Of a stretch of 64,000 nucleotides of DNA, positions 24,020-35,947 are shown piece after piece. The translations under genes and the position numbers were made by a program. The stretch covers positions 551,265,267 through 551,329,266 of the forward strand of contig NC_057802.1 in the NCBI RefSeq assembly GCF_018294505.1, read 5' to 3'. This stretch comes from Triticum aestivum (Eukaryota > Streptophyta > Magnoliopsida > Poales > Poaceae). Within the stretch, counting starts at the first letter, position 1, and every line of letters begins with the position of its first letter. The notes below the pieces were generated by a model. That model had not been told where the DNA came from, searched no databases, and saw nothing but the letters and a program-made list of their open reading frames with translations.

Positions 24020-24385
24020 CCGGATGTCCGGGCCTTCCTGTCACACCGGATGTCCGGGCCCTATCCCGGATGTCCGGCCTATACTACCCGTGGAACTACT
24101 ATGGTTCTGTATTCTGGTTGTGATCGCGCCAGATGTCTGAGATTTCCCCGGATGTCCGGGGCTTCCTGTTATGCCGGATGTCCGGGCCCCATTCCGGATA
24201 TCCGGGCATAGATATCCAGAGAACGTTTTTATGCTGGGCTGTGTGCCGGATGTCCGGGCCTTCCTGTTTGGATGTCCGGGCTTGGCCCCGGATGTCCGGC
24301 CCCTCTGTTCTCAGCTCTGGTTCTGTTTTCTGTTCCTCATATCTTGCTAGGCCGGATGTCCGGCCCCTTGCCCAGATGTCCGGCC
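24020..24385 (+). repeat. Array of CCGGATGTCCGG dyads in U3
   Basis: Around ten copies or near-copies of CCGGATGTCCGG (5-bp inverted arms around TG) spaced irregularly by 10-40 bases, ending about 45 bp before the TATA box. The position suggests binding sites for a transcription factor or for an element protein; this is inference. Confidence 0.85.
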
Positions 24386-24430
24386 TGCTCGTTCTCTTAC
24401 ACTACAACGGCCATATTCATGCTCACGCTG

Positions 24431-24437
24431 TATATAC
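24431..24437 (+). promoter_or_regulatory. TATA box of element B left LTR
   Basis: TATATAC followed by CCCTTGTTCTCC; the same arrangement is at 35197 in the right LTR. Confidence 0.6.
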
Positions 24438-25183
24438 CCCTTGTTCTCCACGGGAGAGGGTTGACCATTCACTTTGAACAAACCCTAGAACACTTCTCAC
24501 TCTCTCTCTCATTCCTCCACACCAAATCTTAGATCCCCAAGGCATTTGAGAGATTTGAAGAGAAGTTGTCCGATCGAGTGATAGATCCATCTCTTCCCCT
24601 TCTTTGCACCCTAGGAATTCGTGATTTGAGCAAGTCTTGAGCTTTTCCCCATCGATCTTGTTACTCTTGGAGGTTGGAAACTCCTAGGCGGTAGGAGTCT
24701 TTGGGAGAGGAATCGACCTTTGTGATTACCCCCGGAAAAGTTTGTGAGGGTTTGGAGACCACCCCAAGGTCTACCACTAGTGGTTGAGAAACGCCTTCGT
24801 GGTGTTGTCTCAAAGGGAGAATAGGGTGAGCCTTCGTGGCATTGGTGTGCCTTCGTGGTAACATCCACCTCTCTAACGGTGACGTAGCTTCCCTCCAAGG
24901 AAGTGAACATCGGCATACATCCTCGTCTCCCGGAGTTGCGGTTATTCCTAACCCTAACTCTCTACTTGTGGTTACTTGTCTCTTAGCACTTACTTATATC
25001 ATATTGTGCTTGTTTACTTACATACTTGTGTTACTTGTTTATCTTGCTTAGCACTTAGTACTACACTTGCAATTGTTAGGCTCACTCTCATATTCCGCAT
25101 TAGTGCCTAAAATTGCTAAGTAACAATTAAAATTTGTAATTGTACCTATTCACCCCCCCTCTAGGTCCATCTCGATCCTTTCA

Positions 25184-25200
25184 ATTGGTATCAGAGCCTC
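25184..25200 (+). promoter_or_regulatory. Primer-binding site of element B
   Basis: ATTGGTATCAGAGCCTC starts directly at the LTR end; complementary to initiator tRNA-Met. Confidence 0.9.
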
Positions 25201-25237
25201 GTGCTCTATTCTTGTGGCTTAACCGCCCTAGAGCGAG

Positions 25238-27807
25238 ATGAACCCCGATGGGACTCCCCGTGTTGCAGATCCGAAGGATAAAGGCGAGGCTTCTCTGAAG
25301 TCAAGTCCTTTACTTCTGAGGATCTGGAACGGGCCCTTGCTAAGCAAAAAGAGGAGCATGATGCTTCTGTCGAGGCCTTGGTCCAAATGAGGATAGCCAC
25401 ATTGTCCACGGTGCTTGCACCACTTTCGGGTGGTGCGGCTTCGAGGCCAACTGTGCCTACTCCGTCACTTGGTCAACAACCTCCTAGCAATGAACACTCT
25501 AGTGTTCCTTGGCTTTATGCAAGACCCCAAGTTGAGAAACCAAAATATAACCCTCAAGGCAAACCTCCTTAACTTGATGCCACTTCCGATTTTGCCTTGT
25601 GGAGAGTTGCTATGCAGGATCATCTTCGATATGGAAACGATGAGATGCTAGAGATCTTGGAGTATGGTTACCATGTGGTTGATCCAAAGAATCCTACACC
25701 AAGAGAAATTTATGACAAGAATCTCAATGACACTGCAATCATGTGTATAAGGAGAGGTATGGTTGAAAAGCAAAGGAGACCTTTCATACACATCACAAGT
25801 GCCAAGGAACTATGGGAAAGTATTATAAGATCCAAGACCGGTACCTCCACCCTCCGGAGTGCTCAATATGAAATTGCCAAGGGGCAATTGCAAAACTTTT
25901 GTATGGAGAAAGGTGAAACTCCAAATCAACTCCTTGAGCGTCTCATGACTCTCACCGCTGATATTGAGTCGTGTGAGTGTGACAAGACACAAGATGGATT
26001 CAACATGACTAAGCGATTCCTTGTGGACAAGTTGCTCCATGCTCTTGCTCCATATCACCATCAGATGGTATGGGACATAAGACAACACCATGCCTTCAAG
26101 GAAATGACTACAGATGACATCATATCCACTTTCCAACTATTTGAAGAGTCAAAGGCAAATGCTACAAAACATCTTGCCATGCATGGTACTCCATCGTCGA
26201 AGATCAATCTTGCATTGAAGGCCAAGCATGTATGTGAAGATGAGCAAAGTGAAGAAGAAGAAGATGATGATGATGAAGAAGATGGTGATGAGGTTGAATC
26301 CGATGAGGGCCCTTCATATGAAGACATGGCTCTCTTTGTCAAGAAGTTTAGCGCGGGAAAATTCAAGGGAAGGTTTCAAAAGAAGAAAGTAAGAAAATGC
26401 TACAACTGTGAAGAAACCAACCACTTCTCCAACGAGTGCCCTTATGAGAAGAGAGAAGATAAACCAAGGTTTCCCAAGACCTTTCCCAAGAAGAAGTTGC
26501 CAAATCCTTTGAACTCCAAGCTCAAGAAGAGAGATGGGAAAGCAATGGTTGCTCAAGAAGAATCCGATCCGGATGATGTTAGTGGTGTTGCCGGAGTTGC
26601 TCAAGATTCTCAAAACACATTGAGGCTAGTCAACAAGAGTGGTGAAGTTGTCACCTACAACTACATGAAGGATTACAAGGGCAACGCTCACAAGTGTCTC
26701 ATGGCGAAGGCCGTGGTAGAAGATGGAGAGGACCAACACTCTCCTGACAAGGTCAAGGTAACCCCACGATCAAACCCTCCTCTTTTCACTCCTCCTACTC
26801 CTAGTGATGAGTATCTTGATGCGGAGGATAGTTATGAGGATGATGATATAAATGATCCTATGCTTGCTAAACTAAATAAGTTCATGTGCTCCCTTAAAGG
26901 AAAGAAGCTCACTATGTTTCGTATGCTTATGGAGATGGTGAGTAAGCACACCATTTCCATTAAGGAACTCGAAACCCTCGTCACCGAGGAAAAGGAAAAA
27001 TATGAAATCCTTGAGCGGAAAGTCCAATATGAGGAAGCACGCAATGATGAACTATGCTTAAAAATTGGTGCAAACATTGATGTTCATACTAGAGATCTTG
27101 CCTCCTTGAAAAAGGCTATTGACTCTTGCGAAGAGTTGATGAATGATAAAAGTAAGCTTGTAAAGTCTAATGCTTCTCTCTCTAAGGATTGTGAGCTCCT
27201 ATCCGTGTCCCTCAAGACCAAGGAAGAAGAGCTCACCCTTCTTACAAAGAGTTTTGAGACACTCAAGCTTACTTATCTTGAAACTCTAGCCAAGGCTTAC
27301 TCTTCTCCTATTATCAATGTTGATGCTTGTACTACTAACTCTAGTAGTGATCTAGCATCTATTCTTGAGGAGAATCGCTTTCTCAAAGCTCAAATCGAGA
27401 AAGGGCTCATGACATGTGCTCAAGGGCAAAAGAACCTTAATGAGGTGTTGAGCCAACACAATGAGGTGTTTGCCAAAGAGGGACTCGGGTTTGACCCGAG
27501 CACAAGCAAGAAGAAGACATCCTCTCAAAAGTGCACCACCCCTCTAAAAGAAACTTTTGTACGAGAAGGGCACAAGGAGAAAGGTAAGGTTGTTAGTGGG
27601 AAGGCCACAAGGGGCATGCCCACTCTCAACAAGCCAAAAGAGTTCATGCCTCCATCCTATGTACTTCGTAAGACTAAGGATGGAGAAGTTTATGCAAAGT
27701 TTGTTGGTCCTCGAAATGCATTTCGGTTTTATGCTATTTGGGTCCCTAAGACCCTTGTGACTAACTTGAGAGGTCCCATTGCAAAATGGGTGCCTCTAAC
27801 CAAGTAA
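25238..27807 (+). pseudogene. Gag of SIRE-lineage element B
   Basis: Gag forms the particle and packages the RNA. From ATG 25238 (MNPDGTPRVADPKDKG) a frameshift near 25300 moves into the main frame; TAA at 25570-25572 interrupts it, then 736 codons are open to TAA 27807. Residues counted from 25597: a UBN2-like capsid domain (about 1-200, e.g. TSAKELWESIIRSKTGTSTL), a strongly acidic run (215-245), a CCHC knuckle CYNCEETNHFSNEC at about 268-281, and long coiled coils (about 455-645). The C terminus ..WVPKTLVTN..GPIAKWVPLTK is shared with element A, so it is conserved in the lineage. The long coiled-coil extension is a SIRE feature. Confidence 0.88.
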
Positions 27808-27820
27808 TAATTGTGTGTAG

Positions 27821-30800
27821 GTTGCCTTCTCCGGTGGAGTAAAATGGGTGATTGATAGTGGATGTACCAATCATATGACCGGAGATAGCAAATTGCTCTA
27901 CGATTTCATGGAAGCTATTCAACCATTTATGAGCATTATGTTTGGTGGAGGATCAAAAGGACAGGTACTCGGTTTGGGTAAGGTGGCTATCACAAATGAC
28001 ATGTCTCTTGCAAATGTCATGCTTGTCCAATCCCTTAAATATCATTTGCTTTCTGTTCGCCAATTGGCTTCTGTTGGTTATGATACACTATTTGGACTAA
28101 CGGATGTGAAAGTCTTTAAGAGAGATACTCTCGAAGTGGCCTTTGTTGGAGAGTTGGGTGGCAACCTTTACACGGTTGATTTCTCGAAAGAGAGCACATT
28201 CCATGCAACTTGTCTAATGGCCAAGGCCGTCTAGGGGTGGCTATGGCATCGCCAGCTAGCCCATGTCGCCATGAGAAATCTTCAAGATCTCTTAAAGGGA
28301 AATCACATCCTTGGACTAACAAATGTCTCTTTTGAGAAAGATCGTGTGTGTAGTGCATGCATAGCCGGGAAGCAACATCAATCAAAGAACCCACCCAAGA
28401 ATATTGTGTCTACTTCAAGGCCTTTGGAGCTCCTTCATGTGGATCTTTTTGGGCCTGCTTCATGGGATAGTCTTGGTGGGAAAAGTATGGGCTTGTCATT
28501 GTGGATGATTACTCAAGGTATACATGGGTCTTCTTCCTCAAATCCAAGGACGAGACGAAGATCACCTTCATTGGTTTTGCCAAGCAAGCACAACGCAAGT
28601 TTGACAAAGAAATTCTGGCAATAAGTGATAATGGATCTGAGGTCAAGAACTACACTTTGGAAGAGTTCCTTAGTGATGAAGGGATTGAGCATCAATATTC
28701 AGCTCCATACACTCCCCAGCAAAATGGTGTAGCAGAAAGTAAGAACCGCACACTTGTGGAGATGGCAAGGTCCATGTTGGATGAATACAAGTCGCCACAT
28801 AGTTTTTGGGCCGAGGCCGTCAACACTGCATGTCATGCATCAAACCGGCTCTTCCTCCGCACGATGTTGGAAAAGACTCCATATGAGCTCCTAACCGGGA
28901 ACAAGCCAAATGTCAAGTACTTTCGTGTATTTGGGTGCAAATGCTTCATCCTCAACAAAAGAGAACGGTTAGGAGAATTTCAATCTAAAACAACTGAGGG
29001 TATATTTGTTGGCTATGGATCAAACTCTCACGCCTATAGAGTCTACAACAAATCCAATGGATGTGTTGTAGAAACTTGTGACGTGGTGTTTGATGAATTT
29101 AAGGGCTCCCATGGGGAGCAAGTTAATCCAAGTGATGTAGGTGAAGACGATTCTTCTCAAGATATCTTGACCATGGGTGTTGGCGCACTTCTCCCAATGG
29201 AACAAGAACCTCATGATGATGAAGAAGAAGATGGAAGCTTTGCACATCATCAAAGTACGTCAACACCCATACCACCACAAGCTCCTATTGTTCAACCAAT
29301 GCCCATAGACCAAATACAAGATGATGATCAAGCTCCTCTTCATAGTGATCATCAAGAGCAAGATCATCCTAAAGGGCAAGAACAAGAAAGTGCAATCATT
29401 GACAATGAACCTCAACAAATGCAAGATGAAGAAGAAGATCTTCCACCACACATTAATGATCCATATTTTGAGGACGTGGATGATGGACATGAAGTTGAAC
29501 CTCGTGAAACACTTGCCTCCATCATGACTCGAGTGGCCGGTCGTGTTGATATTGATAAAATCCTCACTGGCATATCGGAAGGTAGAGTCACTCGTAAACA
29601 ATTGACAAACTTTCGTGCTCACTTCTCGTTTGTGTCTAGTGTTGAACCTCTTACGGTACAAGAAGCTTTGATGGACAATGATTGGCTCATTGCTATGCAA
29701 GAAGAGTTGAATAGTTTTGAGCGCAACCAAGTGTGGTCATTAGTCAAAAGGCCAACTACGGAACACAATGTCATTGGAACAAAATGGGTTTTCAAGAACA
29801 AGCAAGATGAGAATGGATTAATCATCCGCAACAAGGCAAGGTTAGTGGCACAAGGGTACTCACAAGTTGAAGGTTTGGACTTTGGTGAGACCTTTGCCCC
29901 CGTTGCCCGTCTTGAATCCATTCGCATCTTACTTGCTTATGCTGCTTTCAATAGTTTTACATTACATCAAATGGATGTGAAGAGTGCTTTCCTTAACGGT
30001 CCTCTGCAAGAAGAAGTATATGTATCACAACCACCTGGGTTCGTTGATCCCGATCACAAAGACTATGTGTATAAACTTCATAAGGCTTTGTATGGCCTCA
30101 AACAAGCACCTCGTGCTTGGTATGATCATCTTAAGAAGTTTTTACTCGATGATGGTTTTGTGAGAGGGGTGATCGATCCCACTCTTTTTACTAAGAGGGA
30201 CAAAGGTGATTTGATCTTATGCCAAATCTATGTAGATGATATCATTTTTGGTTCTCCTACCATTCATTTGTGCAAGAAGTTTGCGGCTTCAATGACCAAG
30301 AATTTTGAAATGTCACTCAATACGGATTTAAAGTTCTTCCTCGGATTTCAAATTCAACAATTTCAAGAAGGATTTTCTTGTCTCAAGCAAAATACCTCAA
30401 GGATATCCTAGCGAAATTTGGCATGACTAATGCTAGCCCATGTAAGACACCCATGCCAACCAAAATTGTACTCACTGAAGACTCAAACGGTACCCCCTTC
30501 GACCCATCTAAATACCGCTCTATGATTGGTTCGTTGCTTTATCTTTGTGCATCTAGACCAGACATCATGTTTAGTGTATGCATGTGTGCTAGATTTCAAG
30601 CTTTCCCTATGGAAAGCCATCATAAGGCGGTTAAGCATATTCTTAGATACCTTGTTCACACCCCAAAGTTAGGACTATGGTACCCCAAGGATGCTAAGTT
30701 TGATCTCATTGGGTACACGGATGCGGATTGGGCCGGAGACAAGGTGGATCGTAAGTCCACCTCCGGTGCATGTCAATTTCTTGAACGCTCCTTTTAAGTT

Positions 30801-31180
30801 GGTCCTCGAAGAAACAAAATTGTGTTGCCCTCTCCACCGCGGAAGCTGAATACATTGCGACCGCCAGTTGTGCAACTCAATTACTATGGATGAGGCAAAC
30901 TTTGAAGGATTACGGTATCACCTATAGACATGTGCCTCTTCTATGTGATAATGAAAGTGCCATCAATATTGCTGAGAACCCCAAAGATCATACCCGCACC
31001 AAGCATATTGATATCAGGTATCACTTCTTGAGAGCTCATGTGGAGAAGGGTGATATTGACATTGCTCATGTTGGCACAGATAAGCAACTTGCAGATATTT
31101 TCACCAAGCCATTGGACGAAGCAAGGTTTTGTCAACTTAGGCGTGAACTTGGTATCTTGGAGCTTGACAACATTATGTGA
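27821..31180 (+). pseudogene. Pol of SIRE-lineage element B (PR-IN-RT-RNase H), decayed
   Basis: Protease DSGCTNHMTG (about 27851) is intact in motif. A TAG at 28232 lies before the integrase zinc segment (H..H..CSAC, 28250-28380). Integrase DDE residues are recognisable ([21 protein letters not shown]; the last two differ slightly from the usual RSDNGTE and AERKN). A 1-bp deletion near 28484 breaks the core. Reverse transcriptase runs 29740-30400 with [11 protein letters not shown] and YVDDIIFGS intact; frameshifts follow near 30375 and 30797. RNase H (DADWAGD, ALSTAEAEY, CDNESAI, KHIDIRYH) ends at TGA 31180. Pol is in the +1 frame relative to gag, with TAG immediately before its first codon at 27821. 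A proline/glutamine/acid-rich linker (29100-29500) separates integrase from reverse transcriptase. Confidence 0.9.
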
Positions 31181-31612
31181 AATCTAGTACCCATTCATGC
31201 ATGAACTTAATGTCTTGTCTTGATGTAGGCATATATTTAGGGGGAGACATTCAATTCATGAATATTCTCACTCTACATAATACATAAATAGAACAAACAC
31301 TCTCAAAGTATCATGGTTCTCGAACTATGGGCTTTAATATGATGGAGTCATGACCATGTGCCCAAGTCTACATCTTTGCGGTCCTATGGTCCATATGCTC
31401 AAACATTGTGACCTCGGTCACCGCTTGTACCTTGCTTGTGTGGACCTTTCATTACTTATTTAGGTTGGGTGGTTATTTTATCTTAGTATGACCATAGATG
31501 ACTCAGATTTCTACCCATATAAATCTCAAAAAACTCCTTGGCGGAGTCTATATTCAATTCTATGTGTTGACCCCTTGAAAATCCTTCCCCATCCTGTTTC
31601 TCTGTCCAGTGG

Positions 31613-31830
31613 CCGGACATCCGGCTCCGCTACCGGACATCCAGGCCCTGAAAAAGAAAAAAAAACCCTTCTGCTGCGCAAGTCACCATCATGCACCTCC
31701 AGTGGCCGGATTTCCGGGCTGGTCCCCGGATGTCCGACCCATTGGCCCTGTTTCTTCTGCTCCCTGACCTCCAAGCGCCGGATATCCGGGCCATGCGCCG
31801 GATATTCGGGCCATGCCCCGGATGTCCGGC
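31613..31830 (+). repeat. Internal dyad array upstream of env-like ORF (element B)
   Basis: Six or seven CCGGACATCCGG / CCGGATGTCCGG / CCGGATATCCGG variants occur between the end of pol and the env-like leader exon. The same dyad type is found in the LTR U3 of this element. A TATA-like ATATAA follows at 31844. Confidence 0.75.
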
Positions 31831-31843
31831 CTGTCACCGCACC

Positions 31844-31849
31844 ATATAA
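31844..31849 (+). promoter_or_regulatory. Candidate internal TATA box before env-like ORF
   Basis: ATATAA lies 13 bases after the last dyad and is followed by a GC-rich and pyrimidine-rich leader ending at the ATG at 32106. The arrangement copies that of the LTR promoter (dyads, then TATA, then leader). Promoter function is inference. Confidence 0.35.
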
Positions 31850-32105
31850 CAGAGGAGGGGCCCGGGCTTTAGGGGGAGTTACTCATTTGCTCCCGTTTCC
31901 TCTCCCCATCTCACCACACAGCCGCCGCCGCCGGGGTGTGCTCCGGCGCTGCCCCGGCCAGTCTCTGTTGTTCTCCGGCCCCGATCTCCTGCCCACGGAC
32001 TCTCCTCCTCCCGATCTACGTTTCTCTCCAATCCATTTCTTGGGTTGTGGCTTGAGTCTCTCGGGAGGGGCCGGTGTTCGGTGGGATTCACCGCCGGAGT
32101 TCTTC

Positions 32106-33960
32106 ATGGCTTGTACCTAGAACTGCGGTCCCAAGCGTGCCGAGGTGTCTTCTCGGGGTAAGAGTGCTATCTCTCTTCATCTTCCTCTTGCTCGTGACCA
32201 AATCTTATTAGGGTTGCATTATTCCCCATGTACATCTTGCCATATCTATCGCTCTCGCGTTTTGGTACTGTATACCTAAGCCTACAAACACCTCTATATG
32301 TACTCGGCTACTCAACTTAACCATGGGAATGTACAATTTTTGATTTACCGTTTGGACTTGTCCTATGGTCATAATCGAAAAATGTTCATCCATTGTTTAA
32401 TTTGGCTTATCCTTGTTCATATTCTTTGGCTTCTTATTGGAACCTATTCATTATCCTTTCCAGTTGATCGCCGGCAAGGCTCAACCGACTCCGATGAGCA
32501 TGCTCGGCCTAAGAAGAAGAAGACCACCACCAAGAAGAAGAAGCGGGCACCATCCACCAGTCCGTCGGGCTCGGATCCATATGATGCAGACTATGTTGGG
32601 GAGGAAGAGGATGACAGTGCACCAAGATAGTCTGTTGGACAGTCCAAGCCCGGTACTAGGAGGGTGCCGGTGCCTCAAGTTCGTGGTTCTGCAATGCCGA
32701 TTGTCCATGGTCGTCGCATCTCCATGGAGCTTCCTGACACCGGAGGTCGCCCCACTCAGGACTTCACAACTGTGGGGGTGGGGCAATACCTTCAGTTCCG
32801 TCGGGATGTCAATCAATATGAGATGGTGGTTGATGCCGAAGATCCTTGGTTCCGGACTCGTATGCAGCAGGATCTCTATTCCAGTTTCGTCCATGGGCGT
32901 GGACTTGCTCCTCACTCATAATTGGATCTCAACTTTCTGCGTGACAATCCTGCCTTTTTCCCTAACAATCCGGTCAAGATCATTGATGATATGACTCTTG
33001 GTCCTGCAATGACCTTCAGGTGTGACTGGAATGAAGCTGCCATTCTACAGTTCTATGCCACCTGTTTCTTTTGTCCGGACAACACTCTTACCTGGAGGAC
33101 CGATGACACTACACTGACGATCACCTATGACAGGTTTGTTCAGATTTTGGGTCTCTCCGGTGTTGGCCATTGCATCCACAGTATGGATCCAGAGTACAAA
33201 CCCAAAGGGATTGATGCTTGCTTGCCACTTGTTAAACCTCCCTCTCAGCTCACTAGGGAAGAGCTTGAATATCCAGTCAATGAGGTATCCATCTTCCATG
33301 CTCCTTACTACATCCTCTACCAGTGTGTGCTTCGCACTCTCTACCCTAAGAAGGGAGATCGCTCGAGGGCTCGCAACTATTGCATTGACTTGATGGTTCG
33401 TATGCATGACCAACCCACTGAGCCTCTGGACACAGCAGATTTTATTTGGCATGAGATCCGTCTTTGCAGTTTCATTCAGACACGCCAGTTCCCTCATGCT
33501 CCATTTATTCAGGCTCTGATTGATCACACTGCTCCCTTTGAGGTGGTTAATACTGCTGTGCATTCCATTTGGAAGCCTCCTCCTCATATGTGCGTGGTGG
33601 TTTCTGCTCCTACTCAGCCTGGGAGGTCTGCCGGTGGGAAGACAACTGCTCCTACTCAGCCCAGTGGTTCCTCTGTTCCATCTTCCTCGTCTGCCCCTCG
33701 TGGACGCCTTGCCTCGTTCTTCGGCAAGGCTCATTCTACTATCATGAAAGCAATCACCTTCAGCTGTCAGCAGAATCATGATGTTAGAAGCGCCTCATCA
33801 TCTCCAAGAATCAGCTCAAGGAGCGTCTTCGTGATCGTGGGAGCCCCGTGAGTGATGGTGATCCTATTCCCGCGGCCCCATCCACTTCCACCTTCGGTTT
33901 CCCGTCTCATGACGAGTATCCAGAGTTCTTTGTTAATGATGATGACATCCGCCAAGAGTG
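32106..33960 (+). pseudogene. Env-like third ORF of element B, two exons
   Basis: Exon 1 (32106-32157, MACT..NCGPKRAEVSSR) ends in a consensus donor CGGG|GTAAGA; exon 2 begins after TTTCCAG at 32464 and the join keeps frame (GTT GAT CGC). The protein then has a basic, nuclear-signal-like stretch (PKKKKTTTKKKK), an acidic stretch, and a globular region (IIDDMTLGPAMTFRCDWNEA to SFIQTRQFPHAPF) resembling the 'putative plant transposon protein' domain found in many plant elements. The tail is Ser/Pro-rich and basic. There is no signal peptide or convincing membrane anchor, so 'env-like' refers only to position. Defects: TAG 32118, TAG 32628, TAA 32919 and a 1-bp deletion near 33785; TGA at 33958-33960 ends the frame. 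Confidence 0.7.
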
Positions 33961-34420
33961 ATCGAGTCCGTTTAGTTCTTCACCCCTTTTTACTTGTTGC
34001 TGTCAAAGGGGGAGAAGTAGTATCTTAGTAAGGTCATGCTATGATGTGTTGGGGCTATTTGTACTAGCTAAAATTATTCGGTCTTGTTAATGTTGCTACC
34101 TATGGTATTTGATCTTGATCATGTGGAACTATGGTATTTGATCTTGATCATGTGGAGCTATGTTATTATCTTGTGGCTATGGAATGTTTTTAAGTCTATG
34201 GGTAATTATCATCTCATATGTGCATGTCTCCCACATTTATATCTAGTTACATATGCGACCTTACGGCGATTGTGTTGAACATCCTAGCACATTCATCCCA
34301 TGCACATATTGAGGGAGAGCTAAAAGTAAATAGAAACATAAACTTATTATGTATTTGTGCCCTCATGATTGTCAATCTACTGCATCTATGATACTACATG
34401 CATGGTTGTCATCAACAAAC

Positions 34421-34434
34421 AAAAAGGGGGTGAT
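34421..34434 (+). promoter_or_regulatory. Polypurine tract of element B
   Basis: AAAAAGGGGGTGAT directly before the right LTR; the duplicate copy at 23711 reads AAAAAGGGGAGAT. Confidence 0.75.
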
Positions 34435-35947
34435 TGAAAGAGCAATCATGCCCTTACATCATATTTTGATGTTGATGACAATATACATGTAGGGGAATAA
34501 CAATGGTTGTCAACTTAATCTCAGGTGTTAGTTCTCGGATCATCGAAGTGTGTGGATCAAGAGCATACAAGTGATTTTACTCAAGGATGAAGCATAAAAA
34601 TTGATTCCATATTTGTTTTCTTGAGTATAGGATCCCGCACTATTAAGAGGGGATCGATAGGGTTAGTTAAAGGCTTGCTCTTGCCACAAACCTCCTTGCC
34701 ACATACACATGCTTAAACCTTACTGTTTCTGTCTCCTGGCTGCCGGATGTCCGGGCTTTACCCCGGATGTCCGGGCCTTCCTGTCACGCCGGATGTCCGG
34801 GCCCTATCCCGGTTGTCCGTCCTATACTACCCGTGGAACTACTATGGTTCTGTATTCTGGTTGTGATCGCGCCGGATGTCCGGGATTTCCCCGGATGTCC
34901 GGGCCTTCCTGTTACGCCGGATGTCCGGGCCCCATTCCGGATATCCAGGCATAGATATCCAGAGAGCGTTTTTATGTCGGGCTGTGCGCCGGATGTCCGG
35001 CCACCTGCCGGATGTCCTGGCCTTCCTATTTTGCTGGATGTCCGAGCTTGGCCCCGGATGTCCGGCCCCTCTGTTCTCAGCTCTGGTTCTGTTTTCTGTT
35101 CCTCATATCTTGCCAGGCCAGATGTCTGGCCCCTTGCCCGGATGTCCGGCCTGCTCATTCTCTTACACTACAACGGCCATATTCATGCTCACGCCATATA
35201 TACCCCTTGTTCTCCACGGGAGAGGGTTGACCATTCACTTTGAACAAACCCTAGAACACTTCTCACTCTCTCTCTCATTCCTCCACACCAAATCTTAGAT
35301 CTCCAAGGGATTTGAGAGCTTTGAAGAGAAGTTGTCCGATCAAGTGATAGATCCACCTCTTCCCCTTCTTTGCACCCAAGGAATTTGTGATTTGATCAAG
35401 TCTTGAGCCTTTCCCCATCGATCTTGTTACTCTTGGAGGTTGGAGACTCCTAGGCGGTAGGAGTCTTTCGAAGGGGAATCGACCTTTGTGATTACCCCCG
35501 GAAAAATTTGTGAGGGTTTGGAGACCACCCCAAGGTCTACCACTAGTGGTTGAGAAACGCCTTCGTGGTGTTGTATCAAAGGGAGAATAGGGTGAGCCTT
35601 CGTGGCATTTGTGCGCCTTCGTGGTAACATCCACCTCTCTAACGGTGATGTAGCTTCCCTCCAAGGAAGTGAACATCGGCATACATCCTCGTCTCCCGGA
35701 GTTACAGTTATTCCTAACCCTAACTCTCTACTTGTGGTTACTTGTCTCTTAGCACTTACTTATATCATATTGTGCTCGTTTACTTACATACTTGTGTTAC
35801 TTGTTATCTTGCTTAGCACTTAGTACTACACTTGCAATTGTTAGGCTCACTCTCATATTCCGCATTAGTGCCTAAAATTTCTAAGTAATAATTAAAATTT
35901 GTAATTGTACCTATTCACCCCCCTCTAGGTCCATCTCGATCCTTTCA
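34435..35947 (+). mobile_element. Right LTR of SIRE-lineage element B
   Basis: 1513 bp, TGAAAGAGC..CCTTTCA, closely matching 23712-25183. The dyad array (34743-35150) has more units than in the left LTR. TATA box at 35197. Flanked on the right by ATTTT. Confidence 0.92.
34743..35150 (+). repeat. CCGGATGTCCGG dyad array, right LTR
   Basis: Copies of the dyad with irregular spacing; compared with the left LTR it keeps an extra unit near 34760 and another near 34990-35040. Confidence 0.85.

Larger units (their letters stand above)
23712..25183 (+). mobile_element. Left LTR of SIRE-lineage element B
   Basis: Begins TGAAAGAGCAATCATGCCC and ends ..CTCGATCCTTTCA, 1472 bp, immediately followed by ATTGGTATCAGAGCCTC. 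It holds the dyad array 24020-24385 and a TATA box, tatatac, at 24431, so the transcript should start near 24460. It is about 40 bp shorter than the right LTR, mainly because dyad-repeat units are missing. Confidence 0.92.
22776..35947 (+). mobile_element. SIRE-lineage Copia element B: internal-LTR-internal-LTR
   Basis: Two LTRs (23712-25183 and 34435-35947) flank a full internal region with gag, pol and a third ORF. In addition 22776-23711 duplicates the end of the internal region (matching 33490-34434) directly upstream of the first LTR. Order PR-IN-RT-RNase H, PBS ATTGGTATCAGAGCC, long gag with coiled coils and an env-like ORF place it in the SIRE/Maximus lineage. The right flank enters the 340-bp tandem array of the outer CACTA; the left flank (before 22776) is unrelated, so the left part of this compound element was lost by deletion or recombination. 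Confidence 0.85.
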
